From Tardiphaga sp. vice304 (GTDB taxonomy: Bacteria > Pseudomonadota > Alphaproteobacteria > Rhizobiales > Xanthobacteraceae): 64,000 nt of DNA. Below the pieces are notes generated by a model, which saw only the letters and a list, made by a program, of their open reading frames with translations, was not told the DNA's origin and made no database searches. The position numbers were made by a program, and so were the translations under genes. The stretch spans positions 620,001 to 684,000 of the forward strand of contig NZ_CP041402.1 of the NCBI RefSeq assembly GCF_007018905.1. Direction: 5' to 3'. This document shows, piece by piece, positions 19,779 through 28,672 of the stretch. Within the stretch, counting starts at the first letter, position 1, and every line of letters begins with the position of its first letter.

Positions 19779-20335
19779 GCACGACCATTGAGCCGACTCT
19801 AGTTCCGGCGCGGGTCAAGAACGCTCCCGTCCGGGTGAAGCTGGAACGCATCACCTGCGACGCCGCCAAGTCGTTGCCGCCTGACGGCCAGCATCAAGAA
19901 TGGCTGGGCCGGCTCAAGGGGGCCTTGGGCACAGCCTCAACCGATTTCGTCGATTCGACCTTGTTTCAGCTCCAAGCCGCCGCCCGCTTGCCGAACAGCG
20001 GCCTGTCCGAGATCGCGGTCAACGCGGCGCTGGCCATGATCGAGAGCGAGCAGCCCAGGGGCGAAACCGAGTGCGCGATCGTGATCCAGATGGCCTGCAT
20101 CCACTCAGCCACGATGGCTGTTTTTGGACGCCTTAATGCCTCCTGTGGCAACCGCAATGTCCTAGCGGCTGCAACAGCGGTGAGCCGGCTGTCACGCGCC
20201 TTCTCGACCCTGGTCGAGACGTTGCGCAGGTTGAGGAACGGTGGCTCGCAGGTCATTCGTATTGAACGAGTGGACGTTCGCCATGGTGGTCAAGCGATCA
20301 TTGGTAACATAAAGCAGGGGCGAAATGACTTTTAG
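19775..20335 (+). CDS. Hypothetical protein coupled to the HGG-motif gene
   Basis: The protein has 186 residues from the ATG that overlaps the previous stop. It is mostly helical (alanine-rich QLQAAARLP ... IAVNAALAMIE). The C-terminus VIRIERVDVRHGGQAIIGNI is basic and strand-forming, a segment that looks conserved in such islands. No known domain. It is likely part of the same mobile-element operon. Confidence 0.6.
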   Translation: MSTTIEPTLVPARVKNAPVRVKLERITCDAAKSLPPDGQHQEWLGRLKGALGTASTDFVDSTLFQLQAAARLPNSGLSEIAVNAALAMIESEQPRGETECAIVIQMACIHSATMAVFGRLNASCGNRNVLAAATAVSRLSRAFSTLVETLRRLRNGGSQVIRIERVDVRHGGQAIIGNIKQGRNDF

Positions 20336-20639
20336 AGTGGGACAAAAAGTGGTTTGCATTAGGCATCTGGTTGGGCCCGGACGGCCCGGCGCCAGTTATC
20401 CGAAAGTTGGCCCGATATACACCGTTCGCTCGATAAATGACGAGCCCGAAGGCGCAATCATTCGTCTTGAGGAAATCGACAACGCACACCTTGAGCCCTG
20501 GAATGTATGTGAACCGGGCTTCACCGCCTCAGCATTTAGGCCGATCGTTGAGGACAAAAAGCACGTCTCATTCACGATGGGCGCTGATCCAGATTCCGAA
20601 AGTTGGGACAATCGCAAACACACGAAAGAGAAAGTCTAA
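20325..20639 (+). CDS. Small hypothetical protein
   Basis: This 104-residue protein overlaps the previous gene by 11 nt, with GGGGCGA just before the ATG. A small beta-barrel-like start (FRVGQKVVCIRHLVG ... VGPIYTVRSIND) resembles an SH3-like fold. It ends where the IS256 remnant region begins. Function unknown. Confidence 0.5.
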   Translation: MTFRVGQKVVCIRHLVGPGRPGASYPKVGPIYTVRSINDEPEGAIIRLEEIDNAHLEPWNVCEPGFTASAFRPIVEDKKHVSFTMGADPDSESWDNRKHTKEKV

Positions 20640-20805
20640 TTGGCGGCGGATAGTTGCACCAAGCAGCTCGCGGCCGGACGTGCCGCGCTGGATAGCCTCA
20701 ACAAGGCGATTGCGGCCAGTGGCTTGACAGCCGTGAAGTTCTGACATTCCACCGAGCCGTCAACTCGGCTCCGTATTTGAACGCCAAAGTGATATGCCGG
20801 GCCAG

Positions 20806-21437
20806 GGGCGATCGTGTCCCAACGCGTGGTGTAGCTTCTTGATGGCCACCACGATTGCCGGCTACGGCCGGGTTGGTCAGGTTGCCATTGCGGGCAGCCC
20901 GACGATGGGATTATCGCTGATGGGCGCGATGGTTTCCAGCGTCATGTAGCGGGCGCGCTGAACCGCCCATTCATCGTTTTGTTCAAGCAGGATGGCACCG
21001 ACGAGACGTCGGATGGCAGCCTCGTTGGGGAAGATGCCGACGACCTCGGTGCGGCGCTTGATCTCGCCATTGAGGCGCTCGATCGGATTGGTGGAGTGCA
21101 GCTTGGCGCGATGCGTCGCCGGAAAGCCCATGAAGGCCAGCACGTCGGGCTCGGCCTCGTGCATCAGCCTGGCCAGCTTCGGGATGGTCGGCTGCAACTG
21201 GTCGGCGACCTTGCGCCATTGCACCCTTGCGGCTTCGGCGTCGTCCTGGGCGAAGGCGGTGGCAATGAAGGCGGAGACCACGCGCCGCCCGCTCTTGCCG
21301 GCATGAGCCAGCGCATTGCGCATGAAGTGAACGCGACAACGCTGCCAACTGGCGGTCGGCACCTTCGACACCGTGGCCTTGATGCCCTCATGGGCGTCGG
21401 AGATCACCAGCTTGACGCCGCGCAATCCACGGCGGGC
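20806..21437 (-). pseudogene. IS256-family transposase, C-terminal fragment (copy A)
   Basis: The coding part 20877-21437 keeps the second Asp of the catalytic triad (VISDAHEG) and the Glu-containing motif ([16 protein letters not shown]) of Mutator/IS256 transposases, and runs to a natural stop. The N-terminal half, including the first catalytic Asp, is missing. Homology ends abruptly near 21437. The downstream end starting at 20806 matches copy B at 24874, so both keep the same element end. Inactive remnant. Confidence 0.88.
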
Positions 21438-21604
21438 GCCGGATGTCCTTCAGCACTTGTTCTGCGGGCGCTTTGCCCGGTACGGATTTCTGTTTCATCT
21501 TCGCTACTTGCGGCTACGATGAACCAGAAATCCTCCCTTCGTGAAGTCCCTCAATTTGTCTCAAGGGTGCTGACGGGGAACACCGACCAAGCTAGACGAG
21601 CTGC

Positions 21605-22120
21605 TCAGCTATTGCCCTCTACCGCGAGAGAACGCAGCCCCTTACTCAATAATCTTTGAAGTGATCGAAATCGGTTGATGATCGCTTTCATCTCGTCATC
21701 GTCAACGCTCGCAAATACAAAGCTGTTAAGCGCCTCGCGATGAGGGTGAAGCGATTCTAAAGCTGACCTCGCGCGGTCTGATAAGGACAGAAGTACCACA
21801 CGAGCATCAAGTTTAGACGGGATCTTCTCCACTAGGCCCGACTTCACGAGCCCCTTCGTCTCGGCAGTGATAAATGATGGATGAACTTTAAGCCTTGCGG
21901 CAACGTCTTTAACAGCAGCCCCTTTTTTCCATCCCAGTTCTCTCACTGCTTGGAGGATAAGAAATTGGGGAGCCGTAAGTCCTAAGGCTTTTGCCCAATG
22001 ATTCTGTATTTCTAGGAAAAGCCGAGACAGGCCGTCAATTTCCCAAAATAGTTCCATCGGAAGATCGGTGATGGGCGACACCTGCGGCGCTTCCGTTAGT
22101 TCGTCCGCCATGACGTTCAT
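21605..22120 (-). CDS. MarR-family transcriptional regulator
   Basis: The 171-residue protein has a winged helix-turn-helix core (LTAPQFLILQAVRE, VKDVAARLKVHPSFITAETKGLVKSG) and a wing with D-A-R (SKLDARVVLLSL), typical of MarR. A second ATG nine bases in (22111) is an equally good start. It is divergent from the porin gene, across 326 bp that contain palindromes. It may repress itself and the porin; the ligand is unknown. Confidence 0.88.
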   Translation of the reverse strand: MNVMADELTEAPQVSPITDLPMELFWEIDGLSRLFLEIQNHWAKALGLTAPQFLILQAVRELGWKKGAAVKDVAARLKVHPSFITAETKGLVKSGLVEKIPSKLDARVVLLSLSDRARSALESLHPHREALNSFVFASVDDDEMKAIINRFRSLQRLLSKGLRSLAVEGNS

Positions 22121-22156
22121 CCGTTTCTTCTAACAATTTGAATAGCTTAGAGCGGT

Positions 22157-22184
22157 GTTGCACTGCAACTACTGGTGTTGCCAG
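22157..22184. promoter_or_regulatory. Candidate MarR operator palindromes
   Basis: GTTGCA-C-TGCAAC (22157-22169) is a perfect inverted repeat, and CTGG-TGTTG-CCAG (22172-22184) is another. Both lie 37-64 bp upstream of the marR start, within the marR-porin divergent region. Size and location fit a MarR dimer site. The remaining region up to 22446 has no gene. Confidence 0.45.
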
Positions 22185-22446
22185 AAAAACACAATGCCAC
22201 AATTACGATCATCTGAGGCAGCAAAGTGTTTTGATAATGTAATTTGGTCGTGCATTGTTCCTGACGACGAAGGGGGCAACCCGCGGTCGTCCCGTTGAAG
22301 GTTTCGCTTAATTGCCTCGCGTTATGCGGGCTGTCCGAAAGCGCGAAGCACTTGGCGGTTAGTTTGGGGTCTAGGGGAACTAATCTTCGGGTGGTCGTCA
22401 CCAGCGGATCCGGAACCTTCCCTTTAAGAACAACTTGGAGGTTAAC

Positions 22447-23928
22447 ATGACGATGATTAAGAGCCTTATCCTCGGTTCAGCGGCGGGTCTGATCGCCATG
22501 AGCGGAGCACAGGCGGCCGATCTTCCGGTGAAGGTCAAGGCTGTCGAATACGTGAAGATCTGCTCGCTCTACGGCGCAGGCTTCTACTACATCCCCGGCA
22601 CCGACACCTGCTTGAAGATCGGCGGCTTCATCCGCGTCGATACCAGCTTCAACTCGTCGGGCGTTTACGGCACCCCGTTCTTCCAGGGCACTGGCGCGAC
22701 CAACCTGCGCAACAAGGACTACTTCACCGGCCGCGTTCGTGCCAACTTGAACATGGATACGCGCACCGCCACCGAATACGGCGTCGTTCGCACCTTCGTG
22801 AACACCCAGTTCCAGTGGTCGGATGGCACCGACGGCATTGCCGGCGGCAACAACGAAGTCGACTACGCCTTCATCCAGTTCGCCGGTTTCACCATCGGTA
22901 AGGCCGTGTCGCAGTTCGACCCCCAGTGGGTGCTGGCGCATCCGTCGATCTCGTCGGGCTTCACCGGCGGTTCCGACAACAAGACCGGTATCCCGCAGCT
23001 CGCCTACACCGCTTCGTTCGGTAACGGCTTCTCGGCAAGCATCTCGGCTGAAACCCCGCGTCCCTACCGCGTCGCCGGCATCTATGACGGCAACGATGCG
23101 TTTACCGCAACGACTGTGGGTGGCGGCGTACCCGGCATCACCGGTTACCTTAATTCCAGCGCTGGCCAGCAGATTCCTGACTTCGTCGGCAACCTGCGTC
23201 TAGACCAGGCTTGGGGTTCTTTGCACTTCGCGGGCGCTGTTCATCACGTCTCGGTTGGTTATAACGGTGGATTGAACGGTGTGACCGGCGAAAACACCGG
23301 TCATCCCGATGACAAGTTCGGCTACGCTCTGACCGCCGGCTTTGAAATCAAGAACCTGCCGACCGGCGTTGGCGACTCGTTGAAGGCGGATGTCACCTAT
23401 GCGAACGGCGCCAGCCGTTACGTGTTCGGCGGTACCTCGAACGTCGCCGGTTCCGGCTACACCATCTTCAACGGCAACGGTGCGGCCTTCGGCCAGTACA
23501 TGGACGCCGTGTTCGCCAGCCCGGGCGGTGCCTTTCCGGCTGCCGATCTGCAGCTGTCGACCGATTGGGGCGCTCGCATTTTCTACGAGCACTACTGGAA
23601 CCCGGCTTGGCGCACCTCGCTGTACGGCGTTTACGCCCGTCACGAGAACACCGGAACGGGTAACGCCATCCTGGTCAACCGTTACAACGCGGCTTTCGGC
23701 GGTGGTATCACCGGCGACGCAAACTTCTCGATCTATCAGGTCGGTTCGCGCACCGCCTGGACCCCCGTCAAGAACCTGACGTTCTCGGCTGAAGTCCAGT
23801 ACGCCTGGATGGATACCGGTCTGTCCGGCACGATCACCCCGACCGGCTTCACCAACCGCACGAACCCTGTGGTTCTCGGCAGCCAGGGCACCCTGGTCGG
23901 TCAGGTTCAGGCTCTGCGCTCCTTCTAA
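22447..23928 (+). CDS. Outer-membrane porin (Porin_2 family)
   Basis: The 493-residue protein starts at an ATG with GGAGG 6 nt upstream. The signal peptide MTMIKSLILGSAAGLIAMSG ends at AQA-ADLPV. The mature start (KAVEYVKICSLYGAGFYYIPGTDTCLKIGG, in two pieces) is the hallmark of alphaproteobacterial Omp2/Porin_2 trimers. It ends in an aromatic residue (LRSF), as outer-membrane barrels do. It is longer and more loop-rich than many paralogues. Its codon use is that of a well-expressed gene. Confidence 0.95.
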   Translation: MTMIKSLILGSAAGLIAMSGAQAADLPVKVKAVEYVKICSLYGAGFYYIPGTDTCLKIGGFIRVDTSFNSSGVYGTPFFQGTGATNLRNKDYFTGRVRANLNMDTRTATEYGVVRTFVNTQFQWSDGTDGIAGGNNEVDYAFIQFAGFTIGKAVSQFDPQWVLAHPSISSGFTGGSDNKTGIPQLAYTASFGNGFSASISAETPRPYRVAGIYDGNDAFTATTVGGGVPGITGYLNSSAGQQIPDFVGNLRLDQAWGSLHFAGAVHHVSVGYNGGLNGVTGENTGHPDDKFGYALTAGFEIKNLPTGVGDSLKADVTYANGASRYVFGGTSNVAGSGYTIFNGNGAAFGQYMDAVFASPGGAFPAADLQLSTDWGARIFYEHYWNPAWRTSLYGVYARHENTGTGNAILVNRYNAAFGGGITGDANFSIYQVGSRTAWTPVKNLTFSAEVQYAWMDTGLSGTITPTGFTNRTNPVVLGSQGTLVGQVQALRSF

Positions 23929-23960
23929 GCATTGCCATGAAGCTACAGAGTTAAATAAAC

Positions 23961-23989
23961 CCCCGGCAGGCAACTGCCGGGGGTTTTTA
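23961..23989 (+). terminator. Rho-independent terminator of the porin gene
   Basis: CCCCCGGCAG-GCAA-CTGCCGGGGG forms a 10-bp GC-rich stem with a 4-nt loop, followed by TTTTT. It lies 32 bp after the porin stop codon. Confidence 0.93.
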
Positions 23990-24016
23990 ATTCTTAAAAG
24001 CTTACAAAATAAGTTA

Positions 24017-24128
24017 TTGAAAAAAGCTTATTTTCTGACATACTGTAAATGTTCCGATCGGAAATGCTTGAACGAATCTTTAATGTTGCCTCCGAAAGCC
24101 CACAGGAATGCCCTCCTGTGGGCTTTTT
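24017..24128 (+). ncRNA. Candidate small RNA downstream of the porin gene
   Basis: Between the porin terminator and a second intrinsic terminator lies a promoter-like pair. TTGAAA is at 24017-24022, with CATACT at 24039-24044 (16-nt spacer) or TACTGT at 24041 (18-nt). A transcript of about 80 nt would start near 24050. It contains the palindrome TTCCGATCGGAA (24052-24063) and ends at the terminator 24095-24128. No ORF accounts for this terminator. Inferred from architecture only. Confidence 0.5.
24095..24128 (+). terminator. Second intrinsic terminator, not attached to a gene
   Basis: AAAGCCCACAGG (24095-24106) and CCTGTGGGCTTTTT (24115-24128) form a 12-bp stem with an 8-nt loop and a U-tract. 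No coding region ends in front of it, which suggests it terminates a small RNA. Confidence 0.88.
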
Positions 24129-24873
24129 CGTTGTTTCATTATTCTTAGTCAGACTTCGTGCTAAGTATAGCCGTGGCTGCTCTTCCGGCCGCACCTTACT
24201 TCGAGCAATGGCTTGCTATGGTGCTCAGCGAGCACCGCGCGATCGTATACATCCCGGTAGTCTTCGATTTGCGGGGTGGCGAGCGAACTTTTTATGTCGC
24301 CTGTCCCTCCCCCCCCCCCCCCCCCCCCCCCCCCGCGCACTTCCGTGACGCCCAAAAGGCGCTGAGATCCAAATTCTAATAGCAGCCGGAATACCGGCGG
24401 CCTTAGCGACGGCTTTCCACACGCGATTAGATGTGTCTGAACGTTATGGCAGGCCGGTCTTCGGATTGACTACAAGGAACCTACGCTGCTGTCGTTTGGG
24501 ATATAATACGATTCTTCTATCATCATTGGACAGAATTGGGAATCGACGGTTATGTCGAGCGCGTTGTCCTCGGTCTTCGAGGGCCTAATGCGCAGGATCA
24601 AAATTCTGATCAACATTCGCCCTGTTCGCCCCGACCCACTCGGTGCCGGCATCATAGATTGCAGCACTTCCGAACCAACAGAGATACGCGGCGCCGGTTC
24701 TCGCCCTACGCCAGGCAATGTTTGTGCTACCGTAGAGACAAGCTCGGACGCGACCGCACACCCACCAATCAACGCGATGAACCGGACAGCCGGAACGGGT
24801 TCCTTATCCTCGCAAGCGCGCAACGCCAGATGCAGGGGCACGTGACTACAGCGCAGCAGGGCGATGGCGTAAA
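24129..24873. other. Gene-poor interval with no supported gene
   Basis: Frames of 70-150 residues exist on both strands but none has a ribosome-binding site, a recognisable motif or normal composition. One frame encodes poly-proline only because it crosses the C-tract. The sequence is probably decayed mobile-element DNA next to the IS256 remnants. Confidence 0.5.
24309..24334. repeat. 26-base poly-C homopolymer
   Basis: There are 26 consecutive C residues, interrupted just upstream by a single T after CCC. It is by far the longest homopolymer in the window and lies in non-coding sequence downstream of the porin and the candidate small RNA. The length may be variable in the population or inaccurate in the assembly. 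Confidence 0.95.
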
Positions 24874-25157
24874 GGCGATCGTGTCCCAACGCGTGGTGTA
24901 GCTTCTTGATGGCCACCACGATTGCCGGCTACGGCCGGGCTGGTCAGGTTGCCACTGCAGGCAGCCCGACGATCGGATTATCGCTGATCGGGGCGATGGT
25001 TTCCAGCGTCATGTAGCGGGCACGCTGGACGGCCCATTCATCGTTTTGTTCGAGCAGGATGGCGCCTATGAGCCGCCGGATGGCCGCCTCATTGGGGAAG
25101 ATGCCGACGACTTCGGTGCGACGCTTGATCTCGCCGTTGACGCGCTCGATTTGACAA
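24874..25157 (-). pseudogene. IS256-family transposase, 3'-terminal fragment (copy B)
   Basis: The last 70 or so residues of the same transposase as copy A ([19 protein letters not shown] ... [14 protein letters not shown]) plus the element end are present in the same orientation. The fragment is cut at about 25157, where it meets an unrelated 40-bp stretch and then copy C in the opposite orientation. Inactive. Confidence 0.85.
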
Positions 25158-25195
25158 AGTCTCACCAGAAATCGCGGACAACGTATTGCGCTCTC

Positions 25196-25735
25196 ATCGG
25201 TATTCTGATTGCCCGCCGCGGATTGCGCGGCGTCAAGCTGGTGATCTCCGACGCCCATGAGGGCATCAAGGCAGCGGTGTCGAAGGTGCTGACCGCCAGT
25301 TGGCAACGCTGCCGCGTTCACTTCATGCGCAATGCGCTGGCTCATGCCGGCAAGAGTGGGTGGCGCGTGGTCTCCGCCTTCATCGCCACCGCCTTTGCCC
25401 AGGATGACGCCGAAGCCGCAAGGGTGCAATGGCGCAAGGTCGCCGATCAATTGCAACCGACGATCCCGAAGCTGGCGAGGCTGATGCACGAGGCCGAGCC
25501 CGACGTGCTGGCGTTCATGAGCTTTCCGGCGACACATCGTGCCAAGCTGCACTCCACCAATCCGATCGAGCGTCAATGGCGAGATCAAGCGCCGCACCGA
25601 GGTCGCGGCATCTTCCCCAGTGAGGCCGCCGTCCGGCGGCTCATAGGCGCCATCTTGCTCGAACAAAACGACGAATGGGCCATCCAGCGCGCCCGCTACA
25701 TGACACGGAGGGAGCAATTTTCTACCAAGACGTAG
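25196..25735 (+). pseudogene. IS256-family transposase fragment (copy C, inverted)
   Basis: The plus-strand frame reads [20 protein letters not shown] through ARYMT and so covers the same C-terminal portion as copy A. It carries a one-base change of frame around [12 protein letters not shown] (where copy A has IERLNGEIKRR) and loses the native end after ARYMT. It lies head-to-head with copy B. Inactive remnant. Confidence 0.85.
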
Positions 25736-25799
25736 GTAGGAAAGTGGGTAGGATTTTTAAAGTCCGAAAAGGCGAATGAAATCAGCTCGTCCAAGCGGA

Positions 25800-25814
25800 C
25801 CCCCTCTCCGCCAA
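25800..25814 (+). other. Internal att repeat (island 1 / island 2 junction)
   Basis: CCCCCTCTCCGCCAA is identical over 15 bp to the tRNA-Ser 3' end at 14204-14218. An integrase fragment starts 86 bp downstream. It is therefore read as attR of island 1 and attL of island 2. Confidence 0.82.
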
Positions 25815-25899
25815 ACATGTTCCAAGCCTCTGATATCCAGAGCTTTTTAGCGAATTCAATGACTTAGGGCTGCCCGTTTGATACACACGGGTGATACAC

Positions 25900-26637
25900 A
25901 TGCCCTTAGCAAGGTCACGTCCTTGGAAGCACCCGAAGACCGGAATCTATTGGCTGCGTAAGCGCGTGCCGGATGGGTTGCTGAAGCTTGTCGGAAAGCG
26001 CGAAGAACTGCGCACGCTCGGCACGAGAGACCCGGCCGAAGCGAAGGTAAGGCATGCCGCTGCGCTCGCCGAAATCGAAGCCAGGTGGGCGACCCTTCGT
26101 GCTTGGCCGAAGCAGCTCTCGGAGAGAGAAGCATTGGATTTAGCTGCTCCCGTGGGCGAGTGGCTGATCTCCCAATATCGCAACAACCCGAGCGAGCAAA
26201 CACTCTGGCGGACGGAATACGGCGCCGCACCATTTCTGAACAAGCCCGCGGTATTCTCGGGGGACTATAGCGATCTCAAAGCCGCTTTCGCCATTCGAGA
26301 TGGCGATTTTGACATCATACAAATGACGCAGTGGTGCAAAAACGCTGCGGTCGAGCTCTCGAGCGCTCGCGGATTACAACTCGACGAGACCGCGCTCCAA
26401 TTGGTTGCCCGATGCATTGCTCGGATCATGCAAGCAGCAGCACTGAAGTTAAAACGCCTCGCAGAGGGTGAGCGAGAGGACGTAGTGCTTCAATTCTCAG
26501 GACATTCCTTATCCCTCGGGCCGTCCAAAAAAGCCTCGCTCGAAGCTGTCTCCGTCACCAAGCTTATCATTGGGTGGTCTGCGGAACGTCGCCCGGCAGA
26601 TAAAACGATCTACGATTGGACACGGGTCGCCACCATG
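25900..26637 (+). pseudogene. Truncated site-specific integrase of island 2
   Basis: The N-terminus MPLARSRPWKHPKTGIYWLRK and VPDGLLKLVGKREELRTLGT is the DUF6538-type start of a family of tyrosine integrases. The core-binding region continues to ADKTIYDWTRV. Homology then stops near 26637, before any catalytic box. The remaining C-terminal residues are unrelated sequence. It sits immediately inside the internal att site, as an island integrase should, but it must be inactive. Confidence 0.8.
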
Positions 26638-27360
26638 GCCTTGTCGCGGCTGTCGGCTTGCCCCATTACGCCGGGGCAGGACCACTGCCAGAACCCCCCG
26701 CCTCGGTGCGCCGGTCTGCCTGCTAATCCCACCGACATCCAGCTCATAGCCGTCGGGCATGGTCAGGATTACCCGATAGTCGTCCGGGTAGGTGTGCTCA
26801 AAATCTGCAATTGGCAGATCTTGTTGCAGACTTCTGGAGCTAGATTTATCGAAGTGTCTTCATTCATCGAACTGATGAGTACGACTGGAGTACCGAAATA
26901 AAGGATTAGGACCTCTCCAAGCAGGTGGCGATAATCATCGTTCAGATTATATCCATTCATCTGAGCCCGCCGCTTAATAGAATGAACTGTTAGCTTTACA
27001 ACGGTTCGATGGCGACCCGATTTCTACTTGCGGGTCCAGTTCTACCAACCGCCGCTTTTGGCACATGCCGTCGTTGCGCTGCTATGCAGCAATATGTCGG
27101 CTCTCGGGGTATCGGACTCTGGCGCGGCGTAAGCCCATCAAATTTATGGGCTCACGACCTAGCCAGCCGAGACCCTTCCTAGGCGCTTTCGCGAGCGTCG
27201 AGGTTGAGTTAACGTGGGCGCAAAACGAACCAGACATGGCGCCGTCAACCTAAGACGAGCTGGAACACAACGTTTAAGCTGCAAACAAAGTACAGCGCGG
27301 GCCGGACGAAACATAGCGAGATAACGGTCGAGCCGGTTAGCCTCTTGCAAGGATTGCTTT
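26638..27360. other. Decayed interval with a probable frameshifted small-gene remnant
   Basis: On the minus strand around 26640-26830 the fragments YPDDYRVILTMPDGYELDVG and, one frame away, NGQADSRDKAMVATR-like residues resemble a small Trp-rich alphaproteobacterial protein broken by frameshifts. The rest, up to the Bug-type gene, has no supported gene. Nothing else is clear. Confidence 0.4.
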
Positions 27361-28332
27361 ATGGATCGCCGTCGATTTCTTCAATGTGCTGCCAGTGGCA
27401 TGGCGGTTCTTGCAACCCCTCGCGTGGCTCACGCGCAGCAATATCCCACCAAGCTTATCCGCTATTTTGTCGGCTTTCCGCCGGGTGGCTCGGCCGATCT
27501 AACAATGCGGCAATACGCCTATCATCTCAATGCGGCGCTCGGCGCAAAACATGTCATTGAAAACGTGCCGGGCGCATCGTCCACGCTGGCCGCCTTGCCG
27601 GTCGTGCGCGGCGAGCCCGACGGGCACACGCTCTATCTCGGCTCGAACACATCGCAGACCATTGCGCCGGCGATGCTAAAGCTCTCGTATGATCCACTGA
27701 CCGCGTTGCTCCCGATTTCGCAAATGACGTCGAACGCCAGTGTCGTCGCGATCTCGAAAGATTTCGGCGTGAAGACCTGGGCCGAGTTCGTCACTAAGGC
27801 GAACGTGGGAAACGAGAGCGTCTTCTGCGGCACCTCGAATGTCGGTTTTCAGATTCCGATGTTTCAGATCTCGAAACTGTCGGGCGTGAAGCTGGAAAAC
27901 GTGCCCTTTAAAGGCGGTGCAGAGACTGTGGCGGCCGTGCTGGGCGGGAGCATTCCGATGGTTCTCGGTACGCCGCCTTCAATCTTGCCGCATGTGGAAT
28001 CCGGCGCCTTAGTGGCGCTGTGTGTCACCACCCCGCAACGCTCGTCGGTGATGCCAACCATTCCCGGCGCGGAGGAAGTCGGCCTGACCGGACTGCATTC
28101 GACCAACTGGTTCGGCTTGTACGCGCCCGCTAAGACGCCGCCGCCGATCATCAAAAAATTGCACGCGGCCATTCAATCGGTCATGAAGCAGGACGCCTTG
28201 CAAAAAGCGCTCGCCCAGGAGGGAATGTCACTAGCCGGCTCGGACAATCCGGCGACCTTCGCGGCGTTTCAGAAAACAGATTTCGAGGAAACCAGCGCGC
28301 TCATCCGCGAGGCGGGCCTGAAGCCGAACTGA
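27361..28332 (+). CDS. Bug-type (TctC) solute-binding protein
   Basis: The 323-residue protein has a twin-arginine-like signal, MDRRRFLQCAASGMAVLATP, ending near AHAQQYPTK. The family motif FVGFPPGGSADLTMR and the carboxylate-binding loop regions (ENVPGASSTLAALPVVR, PFKGGAETVAAVLGG) identify a tripartite tricarboxylate transporter substrate-binding protein. AAGGA lies 8 nt before the ATG. No tctA/tctB genes are adjacent, so it is an orphan, as Bug proteins often are. The ligand is probably a carboxylate. Confidence 0.93.
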   Translation: MDRRRFLQCAASGMAVLATPRVAHAQQYPTKLIRYFVGFPPGGSADLTMRQYAYHLNAALGAKHVIENVPGASSTLAALPVVRGEPDGHTLYLGSNTSQTIAPAMLKLSYDPLTALLPISQMTSNASVVAISKDFGVKTWAEFVTKANVGNESVFCGTSNVGFQIPMFQISKLSGVKLENVPFKGGAETVAAVLGGSIPMVLGTPPSILPHVESGALVALCVTTPQRSSVMPTIPGAEEVGLTGLHSTNWFGLYAPAKTPPPIIKKLHAAIQSVMKQDALQKALAQEGMSLAGSDNPATFAAFQKTDFEETSALIREAGLKPN

Positions 28333-28402
28333 TCGTCGTTAGGCTTCACCCGCCCGTTTTACGTCGATGGGTGCAGCCTTCGGCTTCGTCATCAAAGCAC
28401 CC

Positions 28403-28672
28403 TCAGCCGTTCAGCCATGTCGTCGTCGTCCAATTAGAACGTCCACTGTCGCCGGGAGATGCACGCGCCACGTACATTGCGGCTGCCACAGCACTGTCGA
28501 TGCGATCGAGGTTCTTACCCTTGTGGAAGGACTTGTTACCGGCCTTGTCGGTCTCGACCTTAATGTTGCTGAAATTCCAGCGCAGCACTTCATGACCGCC
28601 GTAGGTCAATCGCGGGCCGACGATTGCGCGTTCTAGCTCTTTGATCGCCGGGGCCGTGGATTCAGATTGCAT
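28403..28672 (-). pseudogene. Phage terminase large-subunit C-terminal remnant
   Basis: The residues PAIKELERAIVGPRLTYGG, then HEVLRWNFSNIKVETDKAGN and the DRIDSAVAAAMYVARA stretch, match the nuclease-domain end of phage TerL proteins, with its conserved Asp in RIDSAVA. Only about 85 residues remain and there is no upstream ATPase domain. It is evidence that a prophage once lay in island 2. Confidence 0.75.

Noticed and set aside
20640..20743. 34-codon frame from a TTG after the last island 1 gene
   Set aside because: Too short, no ribosome-binding site, and next to IS debris.
24006..24034. AAAATAAG/CTTATTTT inverted repeat as a terminator
   Set aside because: The stem is short and AT-only with a 13-nt loop. 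It overlaps the promoter-like boxes and is better read as a possible operator.
24158..24379. Frame containing poly-proline downstream of the porin
   Set aside because: The proline run is produced only by the poly-C tract. There is no ribosome site and no motif.
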